DNA from: Rhodocyclaceae bacterium
GTDB taxonomy: Bacteria; Pseudomonadota; Gammaproteobacteria; Burkholderiales; Ga0077523
Assembly (NCBI GenBank): GCA_020248405.1
Contig: JADCHQ010000035.1
Location: 21,712-85,711, forward strand
Direction: 5' to 3'
Length of the DNA: 64,000 nucleotides
The notes under the pieces were generated by a model. The model searched no databases, was not told the origin of the DNA, and saw nothing but the letters and a program-made list of their open reading frames with translations. Positions 34,865 to 42,106 of the stretch are shown here, piece after piece (position 1 is the first letter of the stretch; each line of letters starts with the position of its first letter). The position numbers were made by a program, and so were the translations under genes.

Positions 34865-35168
34865 CAATGGTGGCATCCTCAGCCCGAGGCTCGTCGAAGT
34901 GCCGCTCCACCAGCGCCAGCATGGCCTTCAGCGCCTCGGCGGCGCCGTCGCCCTGGCAGCGGAAATGCAGCGTGGCGCCGCGCGGGGCCTTGGCCCGCAT
35001 CACCTGCACGGGGCTCTTGGCGTCGAACCACGGGCCCGCCGGGTCGAGGGCGAACTCCACTCGCGCCGCGAACTTCTTGGCGAGCTGGGTGAGCTTGACC
35101 GAGGGCCGCGCGTGCAGGCCCACTGCATTAGTGAGCAGTGCCGAGCCGGTGAGGGGCGTGTCGTTCAT
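34845..35168 (-). CDS. HPr-like phosphocarrier, dha-dedicated
   Basis: A 107-residue HPr family protein. The active-site histidine is H19 in NAVGLHARPSVKLTQLAKKF. The region that in classical HPr carries Ser46 reads FDAKSPVQVMRAKAPRGA, i.e. it keeps an A-K-S-type Ser but diverges around it. It should shuttle phosphate from the neighbouring Enzyme I to the DhaM EIIA protein. The 3' end overlaps the Enzyme I gene and it follows dhaM by about 50 bases. A dedicated copy next to its own Enzyme I implies the kinase does not depend on a general PTS. Confidence 0.88.
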   Translation of the reverse strand: MNDTPLTGSALLTNAVGLHARPSVKLTQLAKKFAARVEFALDPAGPWFDAKSPVQVMRAKAPRGATLHFRCQGDGAAEALKAMLALVERHFDEPRAEDATIDGRASS

Positions 35169-35217
35169 CGATGATTCCGTTTCCTGGCGTTGGTTGCTGG
35201 GGGCGGTACGCCCTGCC

Positions 35218-35607
35218 TCAGGCGGGGGACAGTTCCTCGGCCACGCGCCGCACGTCGGCCAGCGGCGATCCGCCGGAGGCCTCGGTGGCGGCGATCACCG
35301 CCCCCTCCACCACCGGCGCTTCGCACACCACCACCCGGCTGCGCCGGACATCGTCGAGCATCTCGACGGCCATTTCGCTGTTGGTTTCGGCGCCGCCAAG
35401 GTCCACCAGGATGGCCACCCCGGCCTCGGACCAAGCGTGGTCGATGGCTTCGAGGATACGCGCCACGTCCGTGCCCAGACCGCCTTCGGGGTTACCGCCG
35501 GTCCAGGCCAGCGGCACCGAGTCGCCCACCATCTGCCGCACCATGTCGGCGGCACCCTCGGCCACCTTGGGCGAGTGCGACACGATCACGATCCCGACAT
35601 TGCTCAT
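35218..35607 (-). CDS. dhaM: DhaM, PTS EIIA-type phosphotransferase subunit (single-domain)
   Basis: A 129-residue EIIA(Man)-like protein with the phosphorylatable H11 in VGIVIVSHSPKVAEGAADM, followed by GGLGTDVARILEAI and VDLGGAETNSEMAVEML. It donates phosphate to the ADP bound in DhaL. E. coli DhaM is a three-domain protein (EIIA, HPr, partial EI); here only the EIIA domain is present and the others are separate genes immediately downstream. Its ATG overlaps the dhaL stop (ATGA). Confidence 0.9.
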   Translation of the reverse strand: MSNVGIVIVSHSPKVAEGAADMVRQMVGDSVPLAWTGGNPEGGLGTDVARILEAIDHAWSEAGVAILVDLGGAETNSEMAVEMLDDVRRSRVVVCEAPVVEGAVIAATEASGGSPLADVRRVAEELSPA

Positions 35608-36218
35608 GGCTTGTCCTCCGGCGCCAGCGCGGCGCACAGCGCCGCCACCATCAAGGCGGCCGAGCGCGCCCCGGGGTCCATGTGCCCGATGGAGCGCTCG
35701 CCCAGGAACGAGGCGCGGCCGCGGATGGCCTTCATGGGCACCGTGGCCTCGGCGGCCTCGGCAGCGCGCCTTGGCAGGCGGGTGGCGAAATCCTGCGCGC
35801 CGGCGGCCAGTTCGGCATGCACCGGGAGCAGCACATCGAGCAGGGTTTTCTGACCCGCATCGGATTTACCGAGTTTCCTGACCGCCTCGATGGCGGCACC
35901 GAAAGCGCGCACCACGTCGGCATGGCTGGGCGCCTCGGGCAATTCCTTACCCATGGTCATGAACAGCGTGCCGTACAACGGTCCGGAGGCGCCGCCCACC
36001 TTCATCACCAGCACGGTACCGGTGGCCTTGAGCGCCGCCGGCAAGGCATGGGCCGCGAGGCGGTCGAGGTCGGCGAGCACGGCTTCGCAACCGCGCTTCA
36101 TGTTGATGCCGTGGTCGCCATCGCCGATGGCCTGGTCGAGGGCGGTGAGTTGTTCGGCGTGGGCGATGACTGCCGAGGCGACCGAGTGGATCAGATGGCG
36201 CAGAGCGTGTTGTTCCAT
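35604..36218 (-). CDS. dhaL: DhaL, nucleotide-binding subunit of dihydroxyacetone kinase
   Basis: A 204-residue DhaL. The Mg-ADP-binding aspartates are in LDQAIGDGDHGINMKRG (D28, D33, D35), followed by GGASGPLYGTLFMTMG and the C-terminal GRASFLGERSIGHMDPGARS lid. In PTS-type kinases the bound ADP is not exchanged but re-phosphorylated in place by DhaM. The gene lies 16 bases after the ABC ATPase gene and overlaps dhaM, which is direct evidence that importer and kinase are co-transcribed. Confidence 0.92.
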   Translation of the reverse strand: MEQHALRHLIHSVASAVIAHAEQLTALDQAIGDGDHGINMKRGCEAVLADLDRLAAHALPAALKATGTVLVMKVGGASGPLYGTLFMTMGKELPEAPSHADVVRAFGAAIEAVRKLGKSDAGQKTLLDVLLPVHAELAAGAQDFATRLPRRAAEAAEATVPMKAIRGRASFLGERSIGHMDPGARSAALMVAALCAALAPEDKP

Positions 36219-36234
36219 GACGAGGGCCAGGGGG

Positions 36235-37245
36235 TCAGTGGCGCAGCCGGTTGCCGTCGGCGCCGAAAAACAACGGGGATTGCAGTTGCAGCGCCACGGC
36301 GTCACCCACCGCCAGCGGCGCATCCGGGTCGGCCAGCACCACTACCGTGGCGTCGGCGAGGGTGACGTGCAGGTGGTTCTGGTCGCCCAGGTGTTCGATG
36401 CGCGCCACTCGGCCGCTGCCGGCGGGATCGCGCTGCACCCGCAGGTGCTCGGTGCGCACGCCGATGGTGACCGTGGCGGCGGGCGCCGCCACGCCCGGAA
36501 ACAGGCTGCGCGGCACGAGGTTGATGCCCGGACTGCCCAGGCGTGTGGCTACGTAGGTGTTCACCGGGTCTTCGTAGATATCGCGCGGCGCGCCCAGTTG
36601 CACCAGCCGGCCGCGGTCGAGCACGCCGATGCGTGTGGCCATGGTGAGCGCCTCGGCCTGATCGTGGGTGACGTACAGCAGCGTGGCGCCGGTGTCGCGC
36701 TGGATGCGTTTGAGTTCCACGCGCAGTTCGGCGCGCAGCTTGGAATCGAGCGAGGACAGCGGCTCGTCCATGAGGTAGACGTTGGGCCGTCTCACCAAGG
36801 CCCGGCCGATGGCCACGCGCTGCATCTGCCCGCCCGAGAGCTGGGTGGCGCGGTTGGCGAGCTTGTCGCCGATGCGCAGCAGCTCCGCCACCTGCTCCAC
36901 GCGGGCGCGGATTTGCGCCTCGGGCAACCGGCGCGCAGGCGCGCGCAGCGGGAAGGCGAGATTGTCGTACACGCTCAGGTGCGGGTAGAGGGAGTATTGC
37001 TGGAACACGAAGGACACATCGCGCGGTGCCGGTGCGGTGGCGGTGACGTCGCGCCCGCCGATGTGGATGCGCCCGGCGTCGGGCTTCTCCAGGCCGGCCA
37101 CCAGCCGCAGGGTGGTGGTCTTGCCCGCCCCGGTGGGGCCGAGCAGCACCGTGAATTCGCCATCGCCGGCGCGCAGGTCGAGACCACTCACCGCCTCGGT
37201 GTCGCCGAAGCGCTTGGATACGCCGCTCAGCAGCACCTCAGCCAC
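36235..37245 (-). CDS. glpT: ABC transporter ATPase, GlpT type (glycerol importer)
   Basis: A 336-residue MalK/UgpC-type ATPase: Walker A GPTGAGKTT, Q-loop FVFQQYSLYPH, canonical signature LSGGQMQRVAIGRA, Walker B VYLMDEPLSSLD, switch YVTHDQ, then a C-terminal OB-fold regulatory domain. It pairs with the second, divergent ATPase encoded just upstream; two different ATPases are typical of the rhizobial GlpSTPQV glycerol system. The start is taken as GTG 37245, which has GAGG at good spacing; an ATG at 37260 is possible. The symbol follows the rhizobial ABC nomenclature, not the E. coli glycerol-3-phosphate antiporter. Confidence 0.8.
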   Translation of the reverse strand: MAEVLLSGVSKRFGDTEAVSGLDLRAGDGEFTVLLGPTGAGKTTTLRLVAGLEKPDAGRIHIGGRDVTATAPAPRDVSFVFQQYSLYPHLSVYDNLAFPLRAPARRLPEAQIRARVEQVAELLRIGDKLANRATQLSGGQMQRVAIGRALVRRPNVYLMDEPLSSLDSKLRAELRVELKRIQRDTGATLLYVTHDQAEALTMATRIGVLDRGRLVQLGAPRDIYEDPVNTYVATRLGSPGINLVPRSLFPGVAAPAATVTIGVRTEHLRVQRDPAGSGRVARIEHLGDQNHLHVTLADATVVVLADPDAPLAVGDAVALQLQSPLFFGADGNRLRH

Positions 37246-38341
37246 GGGCCGCCTCTGCATCGTGCAGGCTGGTGCGCAGCGCCCGGCCGGAGGCACGCTC
37301 GAACAGCGACAGGCGCTCGCCGCGCAAGGCAAGCCCCACCTGCTCGCCCGGGCGCACCGGCAAGGCGGAGGGCAGGCGCGCCTTGAGGCTCGCGCCCCCG
37401 GCGGTGGTCAGGGTGGCGATCTGGGTGGTGCCGAGGTACTCGGTCTCCACCACCGTGGCGCGCAGCCGCGAGGCGTCGTCGAAGCGCACGTGCTCGGGCC
37501 GCACGCCCAGCACCAGTTCGCCTTCGGCGCCATCTTCCCGCAGCTCCGGAACCGCCAGCTCGGCGTTTTCGAGCTGCACCGCGCGGGCGCCGCGCGCCAG
37601 GCGGCCCGAGAAGGGCAGCAGGTTCATGGATGGCGAGCCGATGAAATCGGCCACGAACAGGCTCGCGGGGCGGTCGTAGATCTCTTGCGGCGCGCCGAGC
37701 TGCTCGATGACGCCCTGGTTCATCACCGCGATGGCGTCGGCCATGGACATGGCCTCCAGCTGATCGTGGGTGACGTACACAGTGGTGGCGCCGAGACGGT
37801 CGTGAAGCCCGCGCAGCTCGCCGCACATGAGCTCGCGAAACTCCGCGTCCAGGGCGCCCAGGGGCTCGTCCATGAGGAAGGCGAGCGGCTCGCGCACGAT
37901 GGCACGCCCCAGGGCCACGCGCTGGCGGTCGCCGCTGGACAGGCCGGAGACGGGTTTGTCCAGCAGGTGGCCGATGCGCAAGGTGTGTGCTGCCTCCTCC
38001 ACCCGCCGCCGCACCTCGGCGCGCGCCATGCCCTGGGCGCGCAGCGGGTAGGCGATGTTGGCGCGCACGTTCATGTGCGGGTAGAGCGCAAACAACTGGA
38101 ACACGAAGGCGATGTCGCGCCCCGAGGCCTGCTTGAAGGTGACGTCCTCGCCGCCCAGCAGAATGGTGCCCGAGGTGGGCAGCTCCAGGCCGGCGATCAT
38201 GCGCAGTGTGGTGGTCTTGCCGCAGCCCGAGGGTCCCAGCAGGCAGAAGAACTGGCCGTCCGCCACCGTGAAGGTGGACTCGCGCACCGCCGTGAAGGCG
38301 CCGAAGGCCTTGTGGAGTTTGTGGACGCGGATCTCGGCCAT
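37238..38341 (-). CDS. glpS: ABC transporter ATPase, GlpS type, variant signature motif
   Basis: A 367-residue MalK-type ATPase with Walker A LLGPSGCGKTT (36-44), Q82 in FVFQLFALYPH, Walker B FLMDEPLGALD and a C-terminal TOBE region. The signature motif reads LSSGDRQRVALGRA in place of LSGGQ, while the GlpT partner is canonical, so the two composite ATP sites may be unequal. It starts 3 bases after the DUF2160-like gene stop and overlaps glpT. Assigned to the GlpS position by gene order with the small membrane protein, two permeases and the binding protein. Confidence 0.8.
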   Translation of the reverse strand: MAEIRVHKLHKAFGAFTAVRESTFTVADGQFFCLLGPSGCGKTTTLRMIAGLELPTSGTILLGGEDVTFKQASGRDIAFVFQLFALYPHMNVRANIAYPLRAQGMARAEVRRRVEEAAHTLRIGHLLDKPVSGLSSGDRQRVALGRAIVREPLAFLMDEPLGALDAEFRELMCGELRGLHDRLGATTVYVTHDQLEAMSMADAIAVMNQGVIEQLGAPQEIYDRPASLFVADFIGSPSMNLLPFSGRLARGARAVQLENAELAVPELREDGAEGELVLGVRPEHVRFDDASRLRATVVETEYLGTTQIATLTTAGGASLKARLPSALPVRPGEQVGLALRGERLSLFERASGRALRTSLHDAEAARG

Positions 38342-38344
38342 GGC

Positions 38345-38539
38345 TCAGTCGGGAAACTTGGACACCACCACGAACATGGCCGTGCCGGTGAGCGTGGTGA
38401 CGAAGGACCAGGTGTACAGCCACAGCGCGAAGGGTTGCAGCAGCATGAACACGCCCGCGGCGATGAGCGCGGTGGCCACGGCCTCCATGGGACCGCGGCG
38501 CAGCCAGCGCGGCCAGGCGCGGCGGCGCTCGCCGCTCAC
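38345..38539 (-). CDS. Small membrane protein of the glycerol ABC importer (DUF2160-like)
   Basis: A 64-residue protein with a short basic N-terminus (SGERRRAWPRWLRRG) and two membrane segments (AVATALIAAGVFMLLQPF and FVTTLTGTAMFVVVSKF). The GTG start overlaps the permease TGA (GTGA). Its position between the second permease and the first ATPase gene, and its size, match the small DUF2160 protein of rhizobial glycerol importers. Its exact role in transport is not established. It is easy to miss because of the GTG start and short length. Confidence 0.75.
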   Translation of the reverse strand: MSGERRRAWPRWLRRGPMEAVATALIAAGVFMLLQPFALWLYTWSFVTTLTGTAMFVVVSKFPD

Positions 38540-39492
38540 TTGCGTACCGCGCCGAAGGTGATGCCGCGCAGCAGTTGCTTGCGCAGCAGCACGGTGAACA
38601 CCAGGATGGGCACCAGGAACAGCGTGGTGCCCGCCGCCACCGCCGGCCAGTCCTGGCCGCCCTCGCCGATGATGGTGGGGATGAAGGGCGGCGCGGTCTG
38701 CGCCTCGCCGGAGGTGAGCAGCACCGCGAAGGCGTACTCGTTCCAGGCGAAGATCAGGCAGAAGATGGCGGTCGCCACGATGCCCGTGGCGGCCTGGGGC
38801 AGCACCACCCTGAAAAATGCTTGCAGGCGCGTGTAGCCGTCCACCATGGCGGCTTCCTCGTATTCGCGCGGAATTTCGTCGATGAAGCCCTTGAGCAGCC
38901 ACACCGCCAGCGACACGTTCACCGCCGTGTACAGCAGGATCATGCCCAGGCGCGTGTCGGACAGGCCCAGCTCGCGGTACATGAGGAAGATGGGGATGGC
39001 CACGGCGATGGGCGGCATCATGCGGGTGGACAGGATGAAGAACATCAGATCATCGCGCAGCGGCACCTTGAAGCGCGAGAAGGCGTAGGCCGCGGTGGTG
39101 CCCAGCAGGATCGACAGTGCCGTGGAGCCGAAGGCGATCACCAGCGAGTTGACGAAGCGCGGCGCATAGTTGGAAGGACCTACCACCACCATGTTGCGCT
39201 CGCGTGTGATGCGCTCGCAGGTGCCCGAGGGCGGCGGCAGGGTGTCGATGTAGTCCTGGGTCTGGCGCGAGCGGGTGGTGAACAGGTTGCAGTAGCCCTC
39301 CAGGGACGGCTTGAAAACCACCTTGGGCGGGTAGCTGATGGAGTCTGGCGGGGTCTTGATGGAGGTGAGGAATATCCACGCCAGCGGCACCATGGCCACC
39401 AGCGCGTACACCACCACCACCGCCGCCGCGATGCGCCGCGACAGCGGGCCTGGCTCCACGATGGAGTGGGCGTGGGAGATGCCGCGGCTCAT
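38536..39492 (-). CDS. glpQ: ABC transporter permease, GlpQ type (MalG-like)
   Basis: A 318-residue permease with six predicted membrane helices and the MalG-type EAA loop EEAAMVDGYTRLQAFFRVVLP that docks to the ATPases. Near residue 80 it has a periplasmic insertion with two Cys-flanked polar segments (YCNLFTTRSRQTQDY, GTCERITRERN), longer than usual for sugar permeases. Start MSRGISHAHS; it overlaps the preceding permease gene by four bases and is overlapped by the DUF2160-like gene. Confidence 0.82.
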   Translation of the reverse strand: MSRGISHAHSIVEPGPLSRRIAAAVVVVYALVAMVPLAWIFLTSIKTPPDSISYPPKVVFKPSLEGYCNLFTTRSRQTQDYIDTLPPPSGTCERITRERNMVVVGPSNYAPRFVNSLVIAFGSTALSILLGTTAAYAFSRFKVPLRDDLMFFILSTRMMPPIAVAIPIFLMYRELGLSDTRLGMILLYTAVNVSLAVWLLKGFIDEIPREYEEAAMVDGYTRLQAFFRVVLPQAATGIVATAIFCLIFAWNEYAFAVLLTSGEAQTAPPFIPTIIGEGGQDWPAVAAGTTLFLVPILVFTVLLRKQLLRGITFGAVRK

Positions 39493-40448
39493 CGGCTTTT
39501 CACCCGGTTGAGCGCCTTCACATAGATGTTGGCGAGGCCGAAGACGGTGACGAACAGGATGATGGCAAAGGCCGACGAGTAACCCGTGCGCCACTTCTCG
39601 AAGGCCTCGCGCTTGAGGGTGATGGAGGCCACCTCGGTGGTGGAACCCGGTCCGCCGTTGGTGAGCAGGTTAACCAGGTCGAACATCTTGAAGTTCTCGA
39701 TGCCGCGGAACAGCACCGCCAGCATGATGAAGGGCAGCGCCATGGGCAGGGTGATGGTCCAGAACTGGCGCCACTTGGAGGCGCGGTCCACCTCGGCGGC
39801 CTCGTAGATGTAGTCGGGGATGGAGCGCAGGCCAGCCAGGCAGATGAGCATCACGTAGGGCGTCCACATCCAGGTGTCCACCAGCACGATGGCCCAGGGC
39901 GCAAGCTTCACCGAACCGATCATTTCGAAGGACGAAGGATCTAGGCCGGTGAAGAACGACACCACGTAGTTGAACAGCCCGATCTGCGGCTGGTAGAGAA
40001 ACGCCCAGAAATTACCCACCACCGCGGGCGAGAGCATCATGGGAATGAGGATGGCCGTGGTCCAGAAGCCATGGCCGCGGAAGCGCCGGTCCACGAACCA
40101 GGCCAGGGCAAAGCCCAGCAGGGTTTGCAGCAGGATGGTCCAGAACACGAAGTGCGCGGTGGCCTGCATGGAGGCCCACACGTCTGGATCGGTGAGGATG
40201 TCCGCGAAGTGGTCGATGCCCACCCCGACGACTTCGGCATTGGGCCGGTTCGCCCGGTAGTTGGTGAACGACAGGCGGATCGTCCAGATCAGCGGAAAGA
40301 TGTTAATCGCCAGCAGCAGCGCCATGGTGGGCGAGATGAACAGCCAGGCGATGGCCCGGTCGGACAGCCCGCGCACGGCGCGCGCAAGCGGCTCGGGCGT
40401 GGCGGTGGCTGCGCGTTCGGCGAAGGACGATTTGGCGGCAGGTTGCAT
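39489..40448 (-). CDS. glpP: ABC transporter permease, GlpP type (MalF-like)
   Basis: A 319-residue permease with six hydrophobic helices; the ATPase-contacting EAA loop is YEAAEVDRASKWRQFWTITLP. The N-terminal 30 residues are cytoplasmic and polar. It follows the binding-protein gene after a 57-base spacer containing a strong hairpin, and overlaps the GlpQ-type gene (ATGA). With that permease it forms the membrane channel. Confidence 0.82.
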   Translation of the reverse strand: MQPAAKSSFAERAATATPEPLARAVRGLSDRAIAWLFISPTMALLLAINIFPLIWTIRLSFTNYRANRPNAEVVGVGIDHFADILTDPDVWASMQATAHFVFWTILLQTLLGFALAWFVDRRFRGHGFWTTAILIPMMLSPAVVGNFWAFLYQPQIGLFNYVVSFFTGLDPSSFEMIGSVKLAPWAIVLVDTWMWTPYVMLICLAGLRSIPDYIYEAAEVDRASKWRQFWTITLPMALPFIMLAVLFRGIENFKMFDLVNLLTNGGPGSTTEVASITLKREAFEKWRTGYSSAFAIILFVTVFGLANIYVKALNRVKSR

Positions 40449-40469
40449 GGTGCGTGCGGGGAGGCTGCG

Positions 40470-40492
40470 GGGGAGGCGCCGCGCGCCTCCCC
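40470..40492 (-). promoter_or_regulatory. Intercistronic hairpin after the binding-protein gene
   Basis: GGGGAGGCGC and GCGCCTCCCC pair perfectly (10 bp, 3-base loop) in the 57-base spacer between glpV and glpP. There is no T-run, so full termination is unlikely. Such hairpins after the first gene of ABC operons commonly protect the upstream mRNA and let the binding protein be made in excess over membrane components. Confidence 0.7.
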
Positions 40493-40505
40493 TACAGTCA
40501 CTGGC

Positions 40506-41834
40506 TTACTTCAGCTTGCCTTCTTCCTTGAAGACCTTCTGCCAGTCCTTGATGAGCGCGTCGAGGGCCTCCTTGGCGGTACCCTTGTCGGCCACCACGT
40601 AGTCGTGGAGGCGCTTCTGCATGGCCTGCAGCAACTGCGCGTAGGCGGGCTCCTGCCAGAAGTCCTGCACGCCGTTCATGGCCTTGAGGAAGTCGGCGGC
40701 GAAGGGTGCGGTCTTGGCAAAGCCGGGATCACCCAGCACCGACTTGTGGCAAGAGTAGCCACCCAGGGCCCACCACTTCTTCTGGATGTCGGGCTGCGCG
40801 AACCACTTGATGTACTGCAGCGCCGCGTCCTTGTTGGGCGAGTAGGACACCACCGAGATGCCCTGGCCGCCCAGCGTGGAGGCCTCCACCTTCTGGCCGG
40901 GATTCACGAAGAAGCCGATGCGCTCGCCGCCCACCTTCTCGTCCTTGTACAGGCCGGGGAAGAAGGCGAACCAGTTCATCATCATGGCCACCTGGCCGGA
41001 CTTGAAGGCGTCCAGGCCCTCCTGCATGTAGGCGTTGGTGTAGCCGGGCGGCGTGCAGCACTTGTAGAGCGCCTTGTAGAACTCCAGGCCCTCCGCGGCA
41101 TCCTTCGAGTTGACGAAGCCTTCCATGGAATAGGGCTTCTTCGGGTCGTCGTACTTGAAGCCCCAGGAATACAGCGCCGAGGTGGCGCCCATGGTGATGC
41201 CCTCGGAGCCGCGCTCGGTGAAGATGGCGGCGCCGTAGACCTTCTTGCCGTCGATGGTGCGACCCTGGAAGAACTCGGCCACTTCCTTGAGCTCTTTCCA
41301 GGTCTTGGGCGCGGCCAGGTCGCGGTTGTGCTTCTTCTTGAACTCCGCCTGCAGCTCGGGCTTGGCGAACCAGTCCTTGCGGTACACCCAGCCGTTGGCG
41401 TCGCCCATGGCCGGCAGGGCCCAGTAGTTGGGCGAGCCCTTGGGCCAGGTGGAATAGGCATACACGGTGGCGGGCGCGAAGTCCGACATCTTGATGCCGT
41501 TCTTGTCGAAGAAATCATTGAGCTTCACATAGTGGCCGTTCTCCGCCGAGCCGCCGATCCACTGGCTGTCGCCGATCATCAGGTCGCACAACTTACCCTT
41601 GGAATTGAGCTCGTTGAGCATGCGGTCGGCGAAATTCGGCCATGGCACGAACTCGAACTTCATCTGGACGCCGCTCTTGGCGGTGAAGTCCTTGGACAGT
41701 TCCACCAGCGCGTTGGCAGGGTCCCACGCGGCCCAGCACAGGGTGATGGTTTTGGATTGCGCGAAGGCCGGGTTCGCGGCCGCGAACATCGCGGCCGCCA
41801 CCAGGGCGCCGGTTCCGCCGTAAATCTTCCTCAT
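40506..41834 (-). CDS. glpV: Periplasmic binding protein of glycerol-type ABC importer, GlpV type
   Basis: A 442-residue extracellular solute-binding protein (family 1 fold) with a signal peptide (GALVAAAMFAAANPAFAQS, cleavage near residue 25). Segments such as TLCWAAWDPANALVELSKDF, LCDLMIGDSQWIGG, GVPYSLP-like PNYWALPAMGDANGW, CCTPPGYTN and MNWFAFFPGL resemble rhizobial GlpV-type proteins more than maltose binders. AAGGAGGAG lies 6 bases before the ATG, the strongest ribosome site in the operon. It is the first gene of the 12-gene operon; the ligand is probably glycerol or dihydroxyacetone. Confidence 0.82.
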   Translation of the reverse strand: MRKIYGGTGALVAAAMFAAANPAFAQSKTITLCWAAWDPANALVELSKDFTAKSGVQMKFEFVPWPNFADRMLNELNSKGKLCDLMIGDSQWIGGSAENGHYVKLNDFFDKNGIKMSDFAPATVYAYSTWPKGSPNYWALPAMGDANGWVYRKDWFAKPELQAEFKKKHNRDLAAPKTWKELKEVAEFFQGRTIDGKKVYGAAIFTERGSEGITMGATSALYSWGFKYDDPKKPYSMEGFVNSKDAAEGLEFYKALYKCCTPPGYTNAYMQEGLDAFKSGQVAMMMNWFAFFPGLYKDEKVGGERIGFFVNPGQKVEASTLGGQGISVVSYSPNKDAALQYIKWFAQPDIQKKWWALGGYSCHKSVLGDPGFAKTAPFAADFLKAMNGVQDFWQEPAYAQLLQAMQKRLHDYVVADKGTAKEALDALIKDWQKVFKEEGKLK

Positions 41835-42106
41835 GACTTGCTCCTCCTTCACGTTATTGGACACTCCCGCCACCGCACTTGCAGGCTCGGCGATCGCCGT
41901 GCACCGCAACAAAATCACTAAACATCAATACGGTGACGCGCTGCAACAAGCCCCTGATCGGGCGCCGCGTCGCGTGTTTACCTTAATGGATTCCCACTAA
42001 ACATGGCAAGGTGTGTGGACGCCAGCCGCATGGAGGGCACGGTTGCAAGCCTGGCGGAGCGTGCCTAGGCTTGCGCGCTCGTTTTCCGGAGGCCTGTGGC
42101 TTCACC
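41835..42106. promoter_or_regulatory. Divergent regulatory region with direct repeats upstream of glpV
   Basis: This 272-base, locally AT-richer gap separates glpV (minus) from the aminotransferase gene (plus). The decamer CACTAAACAT occurs twice as an exact direct repeat at 41916-41925 and 41995-42004, and a related GTGTTTACC in the opposite sense lies at 41974-41982. On the minus strand the repeat reads ATGTTTAGTG, distantly like the ATGTTCG half-site of DeoR-type GlpR operators. It is a candidate operator; promoter elements were not assigned. Confidence 0.4.
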
